This document shows, piece by piece, positions 54,151-61,642 of a stretch of DNA of 64,000 bases. The stretch spans positions 124,001 through 188,000 of the forward strand of contig NZ_BHGK01000001.1 of the NCBI RefSeq assembly GCF_003574295.1. The letters run 5' to 3'. The notes under the pieces are model-generated. The model ran no database searches. It was not told where the DNA came from and was given only the letters and a program-made list of their open reading frames with translations. A program made the translations under genes and the position numbers. Every line of letters begins with the position of its first letter. Position 1 is the stretch's first letter. The stretch is from Mediterraneibacter butyricigenes. GTDB taxonomy: Bacteria; Bacillota; Clostridia; Lachnospirales; Lachnospiraceae.

Positions 54151-55740
54151 TTACCGTCCGAATTCTGATAAGATCAGGCCTTCGTTCCTCTCCTGTGTCA
54201 TCCGGATACTCCAGTCATGCACGAACAGAAGAAGCGGTCTTCCCTTCAGATCCTTGATCTTCTTCATATCAGAAGTTCCACTCAGTTTATCCAGATTGAT
54301 CTCTTCGTTTTCGATCCAGCGAATATGCTCATAAGGAAGATTTTCCATGCGAATCTCCACATTGTATTCATTGTTCAGCCGGTATTTCAACACATCAAAC
54401 TGCAGGACACCCACAACGCCTACAATGATTTCTTCCATTCCGGTATTGTACTCCTGGAAGATCTGGATCGCACCTTCCTGTGCAATCTGGTTGATCCCTT
54501 TGATAAACTGTTTCCGTTTCATGGTATCTACCTGACGGACTCTTGCAAAATGTTCCGGCGCAAAGGTAGGAATTCCTTCATAACAGAATCTGTCTTTGGC
54601 GGAAGTCAGCGTATCTCCGATGGAAAAGATACCCGGATCAAAGACTCCGATGATATCTCCGCCATATGCTTCTTCCACGATCTTGCGCTCACTCGCCATC
54701 AACTGCTGTGGTTGAGATAACCGTACTTCCTTTCCGCCCTGCATATGGTACACAGACATTCCAGCCTCGAATTTACCGGAGCAGATTCGCATAAATGCGA
54801 TCCTGTCTCTGTGGTTTTTATTCATATTTGCCTGAATTTTAAAGACAAATGCAGAGAAATCTTCCTCGGTCAGCGGATCAATCTCGCCTTTGTCCGACAT
54901 TCTCGGAAGCGGGGATGTGGTCATCTGAAGAAAATGTTCCAAAAATGTTTCCACACCGAAATTTGTCAGAGCCGAACCGAAAAATACCGGGGAAAGTTCT
55001 CCTTTGCTTACCAGTTCCTGATCAAATTCTGCGGAAGCGCCATCCATCAGTTCGATTTCTTCTTCCAGCGTAGCTTTGGCATCTGCTCCAAGGATTTCAT
55101 CAATCTCCGGCGCTTCGATGTCGATGGTTCTCACTTCTCCCTGGGTCGTTCCTTTTCTTGTATCAGAGAACAGTTCCACTTCCCGTTTCTGTCTGTCATA
55201 TACCCCTTTAAACGCTTTTCCTGACCCGATAGGCCAGTTAACAGGACAGGTTGCGATTCCCAGTTCTTTCTCGATATCATCCAGAAGGTCAAAGGTATCC
55301 ATGGCCTCCCGGTCCATTTTATTAATAAAGGTAAAAATCGGAATATGGCGCATGACGCAGACTTTAAACAGTTTTCGTGTCTGTGCCTCCACACCTTTTG
55401 ACGCATCGATCACCATCACGGCTGAATCCGCCGCCATCAGTGTACGGTAGGTATCTTCCGAGAAGTCCTGATGTCCCGGGGTATCCAGAATGTTGATGCA
55501 GTATCCTTCATATTCAAACTGCAAAACGGAAGAGGTTACCGAGATACCTCTTTCTTTTTCAATCTCCATCCAATCAGAAACCGCATGCTTTGCTGTTGCC
55601 TTTCCTTTTACACTTCCCGCCTGATTGATGGCACCTCCGTACAGCAGGAATTTTTCAGTCAGAGTCGTCTTTCCTGCATCCGGATGGGAAATGATTGCAA
55701 ACGTTCTTCTCTTTTTTATTTCGCTTTTAATGTCTGCCAT
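54151..55740 (-). CDS. prfC: Peptide chain release factor 3
   Basis: RF3 is the GTPase that recycles RF1/RF2. The protein (529 residues from the ATG at 55740, which has GGGAGAG at good spacing; an ATG six codons upstream is also possible) has the G1 motif SHPDAGKTTLTEKFL, RGISVTSSV, the G3 motif DTPGHQDF and G4 NKMDRE, and the RF3 C-terminal domain. It sits between spoIIIAH and asp23, with a leader that holds a long-range 10-bp stem. Confidence 0.96.
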   Translation of the reverse strand: MADIKSEIKKRRTFAIISHPDAGKTTLTEKFLLYGGAINQAGSVKGKATAKHAVSDWMEIEKERGISVTSSVLQFEYEGYCINILDTPGHQDFSEDTYRTLMAADSAVMVIDASKGVEAQTRKLFKVCVMRHIPIFTFINKMDREAMDTFDLLDDIEKELGIATCPVNWPIGSGKAFKGVYDRQKREVELFSDTRKGTTQGEVRTIDIEAPEIDEILGADAKATLEEEIELMDGASAEFDQELVSKGELSPVFFGSALTNFGVETFLEHFLQMTTSPLPRMSDKGEIDPLTEEDFSAFVFKIQANMNKNHRDRIAFMRICSGKFEAGMSVYHMQGGKEVRLSQPQQLMASERKIVEEAYGGDIIGVFDPGIFSIGDTLTSAKDRFCYEGIPTFAPEHFARVRQVDTMKRKQFIKGINQIAQEGAIQIFQEYNTGMEEIIVGVVGVLQFDVLKYRLNNEYNVEIRMENLPYEHIRWIENEEINLDKLSGTSDMKKIKDLKGRPLLLFVHDWSIRMTQERNEGLILSEFGR

Positions 55741-55800
55741 TGTATTTTTCTCTCCCATTTTCGATCGTTCTTTATATTCGCTGTCTTTCTTACGTTCCTG

Positions 55801-55855
55801 TGCGGTCAGATCTTTTGTTCTTCTGCCGGATATCTCCTGTCATACTCTGACCGCA
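55801..55855. promoter_or_regulatory. 10-bp long-range inverted repeat in the prfC leader
   Basis: TGCGGTCAGA and its exact complement are separated by 35 nt, 61 nt upstream of prfC. A weak promoter candidate (TTGCAG, 18 nt, TAGACT) lies just upstream at about 55860-55890. It may form a leader RNA stem. Confidence 0.5.
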
Positions 55856-55904
55856 TACTTAGTTAGTCTATCACATCTATATAGTCCCCTGCAAGTCTTG
55901 AATC

Positions 55905-56528
55905 TCATTCACCCGGCCGAATCTGCGTGATCACCACATTTTCCGGAGAAATCTCTGTTTTTCTCGTCACGATGTCTTCGATCTGAGCCAGTGCAGCGTC
56001 TGTCAGATCTGAAGCTTCCACCACTACATCCGCCTGATCCTCTGTCAGATTTACCACAGCCTGTGTAAATCCTTTGGAGGCCAGCAGGGTTTCAATCGCC
56101 ATTTCCTGTTCTGCCATCTGTGTCAGCTTCACCATCTGACTGATAGCATCCTGTTTCTGTTCCTCACTCAAATCCGTATTATCTATGATTGCCTGAAGGG
56201 TTTCTTTATTTTCGGCTCTCACCTGTTCTCTTGACACCTTTGCCTGTGCAACCGTCGCTTTTGCTTCCCCGTTTGTCAGAACTGCCTCCCCCGGTGTTCC
56301 GTCCACATTATCTTCTGAATCCTGACTCTCTACATCTGAATTTTCTGCCTGAAGATCCTCCTGAGAAATATCCAGCAGTTCCTGATTGGCAAGATCTGCA
56401 CTGGTTTCTTCCGCCTGATTCGATGATTTCGGGAACAGCTTCCCGGAATAATTCAAATATCCTGCGATTGCGACCATGACCGCCAGTGTTGTGATCACGA
56501 TCTGATTCTTTTTCAGAATTTTTTTCAT
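55905..56528 (-). CDS. spoIIIAH: Stage III sporulation protein AH
   Basis: SpoIIIAH is the mother-cell membrane protein that pairs with forespore SpoIIQ to form the feeding channel. The 207-residue protein has an N-terminal membrane helix (about 10-28), an acidic linker (about 35-80) and the YscJ-like ring-building domain with LLASKGFTQAVVNLTEDQADVVV and a C-terminal VVITQI strand. The ATG at 56528 is better spaced from GGGAGG than the one two codons upstream. Confidence 0.93.
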   Translation of the reverse strand: MKKILKKNQIVITTLAVMVAIAGYLNYSGKLFPKSSNQAEETSADLANQELLDISQEDLQAENSDVESQDSEDNVDGTPGEAVLTNGEAKATVAQAKVSREQVRAENKETLQAIIDNTDLSEEQKQDAISQMVKLTQMAEQEMAIETLLASKGFTQAVVNLTEDQADVVVEASDLTDAALAQIEDIVTRKTEISPENVVITQIRPGE

Positions 56529-56545
56529 TGTCATGTCCTCCCTGA

Positions 56546-57160
56546 TTATTTGGAATGTTCCCGTTTCACTATTTTTATCTTATGCGCTTCGATTCCAAAT
56601 AATGCACGGACTGCTTCCGTCAGATTTTCCACGACCACAGGATCATCTCCGCCATCTGCCACGATCAGTACCCCTTCCGTTTCCGGCACCAGTTCTTTCT
56701 TTACATACGGATCCTGCGTTCCCTGACCCGACTGTGTATAAATGCTGCTTTTCTCACTGTTCTGACTCTGCGTTGTCCGACTGCCGCCTGCACTGTCTGT
56801 CTCTTCAACCGTATCAGAGGAATGATTCTGATCCTTCTCCACTACTTTTTCTCCGGTTGATTTCAACGTGATCATCACTGAGACTTCTCCCACCCCGTCA
56901 ATTTTCCTCAATACTTCAACCAGTGTTTTCTCCATATTTTTCCGGTACGTTTCGATCTCTCCGTCCCCGGACATTCCCTGTGTTTGCGTCTCCTGCGTCT
57001 GTATGCTGTCAGCCTGTCCCTTCTCTTTTACCGGAATCGACAGCACCACCAGCAGAAGCCCCGCCAGAAAAAGAATCAGCAGACGTTGCCTTCCATTCCC
57101 AAGTTTGCGGAGTTTTTCACTCCAGACGGACAGGTTCCACGAAAATCTGTTTTTGTCCAT
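56546..57160 (-). CDS. spoIIIAG: Stage III sporulation protein AG
   Basis: SpoIIIAG forms a large ring in the SpoIIIA-SpoIIQ channel. The 204-residue protein has a membrane helix (about 25-42), a linker, the conserved block VLRKIDGVGEVSVMITLKSTGEKVVEKDQ, a variable Ser/Gln/Thr-rich insertion (about 115-145, corresponding to the beta-triangle insert) and GVLIVADGGDDPVVVENLTEAVRALFGI. It overlaps spoIIIAF by 44 nt. Confidence 0.94.
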   Translation of the reverse strand: MDKNRFSWNLSVWSEKLRKLGNGRQRLLILFLAGLLLVVLSIPVKEKGQADSIQTQETQTQGMSGDGEIETYRKNMEKTLVEVLRKIDGVGEVSVMITLKSTGEKVVEKDQNHSSDTVEETDSAGGSRTTQSQNSEKSSIYTQSGQGTQDPYVKKELVPETEGVLIVADGGDDPVVVENLTEAVRALFGIEAHKIKIVKREHSK

Positions 57161-57611
57161 TTTCTTGCCTCCGACCTCCTGTTCCGGCTCCTTCTGTCAC
57201 TTCACCCGTTGTTTTCTCCTGCATTTCTGTTGCATCCGCTGCACTTTCCCCGCTTTCTGTTCCGGTCTTTGTACTTTGATCGTGTCCTGTCACTCCTTGA
57301 GTCTCTGTGTCATTTGAGCCGATTTTATTTTGAATTTCGTGATTTGCTTCCTTTCCTAATTCCACATTCTTTAGATGTAGAGTTTCCTCAAAATCAGCCA
57401 CTTCCTGCTCTTTTTCGGAAAACATCTGCGAGAGATCTCCCGTTCCGGACAACTTCAGCACCGGGGAGATCACCAGCAGAATCAGCACCAGTCCCACAAA
57501 AAATCTGACGTACTTTCTGTAATTTCCCGACGGCAGCAGTTGAAGCGCCGCCGTAAATATCACCAGATAAAATGTAATCTGATACATCCAGTCATAAAGA
57601 TATGTAAACAT
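57117..57611 (-). CDS. spoIIIAF: Stage III sporulation protein AF
   Basis: The 164-residue protein has two N-terminal membrane helices (about 8-25 and 33-52, YVRFFVGLVLILLVISPVL) and a soluble part that is unusually rich in Glu, Thr and Gly at the end. The start is the ATG at 57611 (MFTYLYDWMYQITF) after AAGGAG; an ATG nine codons upstream is an alternative. Part of the spoIIIA operon. Confidence 0.88.
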   Translation of the reverse strand: MFTYLYDWMYQITFYLVIFTAALQLLPSGNYRKYVRFFVGLVLILLVISPVLKLSGTGDLSQMFSEKEQEVADFEETLHLKNVELGKEANHEIQNKIGSNDTETQGVTGHDQSTKTGTESGESAADATEMQEKTTGEVTEGAGTGGRRQENGQKQIFVEPVRLE

Positions 57612-57686
57612 ATTTCTTTTATACTCCTTACCGCCCATGAGAAGACCAGACGTCTGACTTTACCCGCCTGATTATTTTCAAACCGC

Positions 57687-58937
57687 TCAGGATGTCGTTG
57701 CGCTTAAAACTGCCAATGTCAACATGAACAAAAGCCCGGTACTGGTCATGATTTTTAAGAGAAGCTCATAGCCTTCACTGATACTGCTGACACATCCCAC
57801 GATTCTCTGATGGGAAACCGGTTCCACAACCGCCGCCAGCAATTTATAAAGCAGGGTCAGTGCCGCCATCTTCACCACCGGAGAAATACAGAATACCCCA
57901 CAGAAAATAAGGCCAGTCATGCCGATTCCGTTTTTTATCACGACAGCCGATGCCAGTGCCACATCCGTCATGCCTCCCAATACATTTCCGATCCCCGGAA
58001 TCACTTCCACGCCCCTGCCCAGTATGGTTCGATTCAGGGAATCCATTGCCGGTGTCAACATCCCCTGTATAATATTGATCCCGGCAACCGCACCTACCAG
58101 AATCTTCAGGATCCAGCCGATCAGTTTTCTGCACAACTCGGTAAATTGTGTCAGATACTCTTCTTCTGTCAGGTAATTCATAATCTTCATCATCAGGAAA
58201 AGATGGACCATCGGCAGCAACAGATTCACAATCACCAGATTTACCACATAAATGATCAGAAGTACCAGATTATAAAAGGCCAGTGAAGACGCCGCTCCCG
58301 TGGAAAATGCAATCGCCATACAGTAAGAAGGTGCCAGTACCTTCATAAATTCCGTCAGATCCCCAAGCCTTTCTTCCGCCCCGTCCAGGGTGATCAGAAA
58401 TCCCTGCAGACAAATGGTAATCATCAGCAGATATAAAATATAAAAACTGACTTCCGAAATCTGCCGGTTCTGAAAAGCTTCTGAAAAATTGGTGAAAATA
58501 GCAGAGATCAGAATCAGTACCAACAGTTCGACCCAAATTTTTCTGTGACTGGTCAGTTCATATCCCATCTGTTCTTTGATCAGTCCTAACACAAGTTCCC
58601 CGGTCGGTTTCAGATCTCCGTGCATCAATTCCCGCAGGATTTCTTCCATACTTCTCTTTTCCTGCGGAAAGAGTTCCTGCAAAGATCGATCCACTTCCCG
58701 AAAATCAAACCGATCCAGCAACAGTTCTTCCGCCTGGTCCGATGTCGTCTGGTCTGATACGTTCTCTTCTGATATATTCTGATCATTTGCCATTTGATCA
58801 GCCGCCCTGGTTCTGCCCGGAACCGCCAGAACAATGCCGACAGTTACCACGAACGTCAAAACTATACGTATCAGTCCGCAGGATGATGTTTTGTCCTGCA
58901 ACACGCCTTTTCTATGCTCTGTGTTTCCCTTTCTCAT
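57687..58937 (-). CDS. spoIIIAE: Stage III sporulation protein AE
   Basis: SpoIIIAE is the large polytopic membrane protein of the SpoIIIA complex. The 416-residue protein has a signal-like N-terminal segment (about 24-43), an Asp/Glu/Ser-rich region, and about seven membrane helices from residue 130 on, with conserved VIPGIGNVLGGMTDVALASAVVIKN given by position near 295. Its ATG overlaps the TGA of spoIIIAD by 4 nt. Confidence 0.94.
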   Translation of the reverse strand: MRKGNTEHRKGVLQDKTSSCGLIRIVLTFVVTVGIVLAVPGRTRAADQMANDQNISEENVSDQTTSDQAEELLLDRFDFREVDRSLQELFPQEKRSMEEILRELMHGDLKPTGELVLGLIKEQMGYELTSHRKIWVELLVLILISAIFTNFSEAFQNRQISEVSFYILYLLMITICLQGFLITLDGAEERLGDLTEFMKVLAPSYCMAIAFSTGAASSLAFYNLVLLIIYVVNLVIVNLLLPMVHLFLMMKIMNYLTEEEYLTQFTELCRKLIGWILKILVGAVAGINIIQGMLTPAMDSLNRTILGRGVEVIPGIGNVLGGMTDVALASAVVIKNGIGMTGLIFCGVFCISPVVKMAALTLLYKLLAAVVEPVSHQRIVGCVSSISEGYELLLKIMTSTGLLFMLTLAVLSATTS

Positions 58938-59314
58938 GACAGAAATTTCCGAACCGTTTCAAGCAATGCCGACAAAACCGGAAGACTCAGCAATAGAATA
59001 GTCAGCTTTCCGAACAGTTCGATCTGAACCGCAAGTGTCTGGTATCCCGCATCCTTACAGATCCCGGATGCAAACTCTCCTACATAAGTGATCCCGATCA
59101 TTTTCAGCAGAATTGACAGATACTCCGGATTGATCCCGGACAGTTCTTCCAGATTTCGGAACATTGTGACAAAGCTGCCAAGCCTTTCCACAATCCCGCC
59201 AAACAGCAAAAGGCTGACTCCCACGCTCACATAGATTCCGTATTCCGGTTTGCCGCTTTTTAACTGGACAGACAGTAAAGCACCGACCACTGCAAGCAAT
59301 GCAATCTTTATCAT
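58934..59314 (-). CDS. spoIIIAD: Stage III sporulation protein AD
   Basis: The 126-residue protein has three to four hydrophobic helices and the family's GINPEYLSILLKMIGITYVGEFASGICKDAG block near the middle, cited by its two halves. The start is the ATG at 59314 behind GGGAGGG. The frame is open 41 codons further up to a TTG that overlaps the spoIIIAC stop, but that stretch lacks similarity. Confidence 0.92.
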   Translation of the reverse strand: MIKIALLAVVGALLSVQLKSGKPEYGIYVSVGVSLLLFGGIVERLGSFVTMFRNLEELSGINPEYLSILLKMIGITYVGEFASGICKDAGYQTLAVQIELFGKLTILLLSLPVLSALLETVRKFLS

Positions 59315-59433
59315 TCTTTTCCCTCCCATCCCGGATTCTGATTTTTCTCTGAACACATTACATTCTGTTTTTCTTATTCCAATCCATCTCATGCACTCCT
59401 GCAAGTACATAAGCGAAAAAAAGTACCTGTATT

Positions 59434-59628
59434 TCAAAGCGCAAAAAGTCTCTGGATCGTCAGAAACAGTTCATAGATATATGGAAGGATCCATCCCAGC
59501 ACCAGAATCAGGCCTGCAAAACTCACAAGAAATGCCTGTTCCTCACGCCCGCTGTGTTTCAGAACCTGGCTCAGTATGGATACCAGAATCCCCACCGCTG
59601 CGATTTTAAAGATCAACGTGACCGACAT
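59434..59628 (-). CDS. spoIIIAC: Stage III sporulation protein AC
   Basis: The 64-residue membrane protein has two helices (about 4-22 and 31-55) with the conserved SQVLKHSGREEQAFLVSFAG between them, as in SpoIIIAC. RBS GAGGG precedes the ATG, 12 nt after spoIIIAB. Confidence 0.92.
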   Translation of the reverse strand: MSVTLIFKIAAVGILVSILSQVLKHSGREEQAFLVSFAGLILVLGWILPYIYELFLTIQRLFAL

Positions 59629-59640
59629 GTTTCCCTCCTC

Positions 59641-60159
59641 TTACAGGAACAACAGTACCAGAAAAAGTCCTCCGGTGATCCCTGTACAGTAATAAAGTCT
59701 CCGTTTCACCGAAAGTGCCTCCCTGCATGTTCCGATTTTCAGTTCCAGTTGTTTCAGATACCATTCCAACACTCCCACACCTGTTTTTAAGTCTGTCTGT
59801 CCCAGTCTTTCCCCAAGTTCCGTTAAATCCAGATATTCTCCTTCTTTCAGCGAGAGTCCGGACAAATAGGTTCTGAGTTCTCGCTCCCACAACCGCGCAA
59901 ATTCTTTTTCCTTTCGCTCCTTAAGGCCCACGGAAAGTGCCAGGAACCACTCCCTGTACGGTGAATCCAGATGAGTCGCAACTTGTCCGAACAACAGTTC
60001 CAACGGGACATGCGTATACTCCAATTCTCCTTTCAGCAGATAAAAAATCCGGTACAGTTCCTTTAATTCCTCATACTTCTTTGCTTCCTTTCCTGCCGAA
60101 AATGCACCAAGTCCGACGCAGGAGATAAAGATCAGAACACAGCCTGTCAGTTTCAGCAT
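59641..60159 (-). CDS. spoIIIAB: Stage III sporulation protein AB
   Basis: The 172-residue protein has a helix at each end (about 4-21 and 155-171) and a helical domain between them with LKGELEYTHVPLELLF, the family's most conserved part; this recalls type II secretion GspF proteins. The ATG overlaps the spoIIIAA end by 7 nt. Confidence 0.92.
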   Translation of the reverse strand: MLKLTGCVLIFISCVGLGAFSAGKEAKKYEELKELYRIFYLLKGELEYTHVPLELLFGQVATHLDSPYREWFLALSVGLKERKEKEFARLWERELRTYLSGLSLKEGEYLDLTELGERLGQTDLKTGVGVLEWYLKQLELKIGTCREALSVKRRLYYCTGITGGLFLVLLFL

Positions 60160-61133
60160 CTGGAATAAAAATCCACACCCCGCTCATCAAAAATGGACTG
60201 TATCGAGCCGGTGGTCGGCTGATTTCCGAGGATTACATACCGTTCAAACCTTCTCTGACGAACCATCTGATCCAGAACCGGTCTTTTTCTGATTTCCTCC
60301 ATAGACTCTCCATGGACACTTGCCAGCATTTTACATCCGCAGTGCATGGCATATTCAATGGCATGTACTTCCTCCGGTGTTCCGATCTCATCCACCGCGA
60401 TCACCTGCGGAGACATGGAACGTATCAGCATGATCATTCCTTCCGCTTTCGGACAACAGTCCAGAATATCCGTCCGCATCCCAAGATGGTTCTGGGCAAC
60501 CCCCATATAACATCCTCCCAGTTCCGAGCGTTCATCCACTACCCCGACCGTACAGCCTTTGATATATTGATTCCCGTCTGAGATCTGCCGGATCAAATCC
60601 CGGATCAATGTGGTCTTGCCGCACCCCGGAGGAGAAATGATCAGGGTATGGCATAACTGCCGGTTTGCCGTGATATAAGGCAGCACCTGGTCCGCACATC
60701 CCAGAACCTCGTGCGAAATCCGCAAATTAATAGATGAAATAAACTGCATGTTTTTAATATGATCGTTTTCTATGATGGCTTTTCCCGAAATACCCACGCG
60801 ATGTCCTCCTTCAATCGTCAAAAATCCCTGTTTCATTTCATATTCATAAGCATAAAGCGAATAATGGCTGATATATTCCAGGGTCTCCCGTATCTCTTCT
60901 TTTGTGACCACATGTTCCCGCCCATTTCCGTCCACAGGAATTTTTTCTTCTCCGTCCTCCAGAAGGATCAGTGGTTGTCCGATCCTCATCCGAATCTCCT
61001 GCAGCCGATCAGTAAAAAGTTCTCCCGCCTGAAATATTTCCCGGATCGATGCCGCCAGCACCTGCATGACCTGTCGCTCCTTTCGTCTGCTGGTCTGTTG
61101 CCGGGTGCGCTCTCCTGTACTTTGCATCCTCAT
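60153..61133 (-). CDS. spoIIIAA: Stage III sporulation protein AA (ATPase)
   Basis: SpoIIIAA is the secretion-type ATPase thought to power the channel. The product (326 residues) has EIRMRIGQPLIL near the N-terminus, the Walker A motif SPPGCGKTTLIRDLIRQI near residue 167, DERSELGGCYMG and the Walker B-like region VIAVDEIGTPEEVHA. The ATG at 61133 has GGAGGTAG at good spacing; an internal ATG at 61067 with AAGGAG would give 304 residues, closer to the Bacillus length. First gene of an eight-gene operon (AA to AH). Confidence 0.94.
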   Translation of the reverse strand: MRMQSTGERTRQQTSRRKERQVMQVLAASIREIFQAGELFTDRLQEIRMRIGQPLILLEDGEEKIPVDGNGREHVVTKEEIRETLEYISHYSLYAYEYEMKQGFLTIEGGHRVGISGKAIIENDHIKNMQFISSINLRISHEVLGCADQVLPYITANRQLCHTLIISPPGCGKTTLIRDLIRQISDGNQYIKGCTVGVVDERSELGGCYMGVAQNHLGMRTDILDCCPKAEGMIMLIRSMSPQVIAVDEIGTPEEVHAIEYAMHCGCKMLASVHGESMEEIRKRPVLDQMVRQRRFERYVILGNQPTTGSIQSIFDERGVDFYSRC

Positions 61134-61157
61134 ACTTGTCTACCTCCATACAACTAC

Positions 61158-61187
61158 ACTATATGAGAATGTTGCCCGAAACATTCC
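61158..61187 (-). promoter_or_regulatory. Predicted sigma-E promoter of the spoIIIA operon
   Basis: GGAATGTTT (-35 like), a 13-nt spacer and CATATAGT (-10 like) match eight of nine and six of eight positions of the Bacillus sigma-E consensus. The predicted start of transcription leaves an 18-nt leader that contains the spoIIIAA RBS. Confidence 0.5.
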
Positions 61188-61309
61188 TGAAACTCTGAGA
61201 ATCCTTGTTCCGACTTTTTTATACTTTCCCAAACTTTACGTGTTGTTTTGCGTAAACTACTAATGAAAAACGACTTCCTCCAAACTGCAAAAGTTACTTC
61301 TTATTTCTC

Positions 61310-61439
61310 CCACAAAAGGTTGCAACGGGAACCGCTTACGCTTGCCTTCGCCCCATAGAGATACTCTTCGAGCAGCGCTGATGCTTGCTCGAAGAAGGTA
61401 CCGGGGCTTCGGATGTTCCCTTATGCATTCCTTTTGTGG
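61310..61439. repeat. Dispersed structured repeat, copy 2
   Basis: This 130-bp copy matches 32105-32233 over most of its length, with a conserved core from GGGAACCGCTTACGCTTGCC to GGGGCTTCGGATGTTCCC. Its ends are CCACAAAAGG/CCTTTTGTGG and the central hairpin is CTTCGAGCA/TGCTCGAAG, so the last pair is A-T where copy 1 has G-C. It lies in the same orientation as copy 1. Confidence 0.8.
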
Positions 61440-61558
61440 AAGAATCCGGACCAGAACTGTTCGCATGTCATTTTGCTCTCACTGTAGGACTAGCACGAGT
61501 GGTTTCCGACACAACTTTTGCAAAAGAACGAAAGTCATCTTGTTGCTTCGCGTAAACG

Positions 61559-61588
61559 CAAAAAAGCACCCGGCCGCTCTTTTTGAAC
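61559..61588 (-). terminator. Intrinsic terminator of pnp
   Basis: AAAAAG pairs with CTTTTT around a GC-rich loop region (GGCCGG), followed by six T on the minus strand; 55 nt after the pnp stop. Confidence 0.65.
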
Positions 61589-61642
61589 AACCGAATGCTT
61601 TCATATCTTTTATAAATTTCTGTATGAATTTTTCAGATTTTC

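Larger units (their letters stand above)
61134..61642. other. Gene-free stretch between pnp and spoIIIAA
   Basis: The 509-bp gap holds the pnp terminator (61559-61588), the second copy of the dispersed structured repeat (61310-61439) and the predicted sigma-E promoter of spoIIIA (61158-61187). I see no supported protein-coding gene. The stretch 61440-61558 and 61188-61309 show no clear element. Confidence 0.75.

Noticed and set aside
59315-59437. 41-residue N-terminal extension of SpoIIIAD from a TTG overlapping the spoIIIAC stop
   Set aside because: The internal ATG has a strong RBS and fits the family length; the extension has no similarity pattern.
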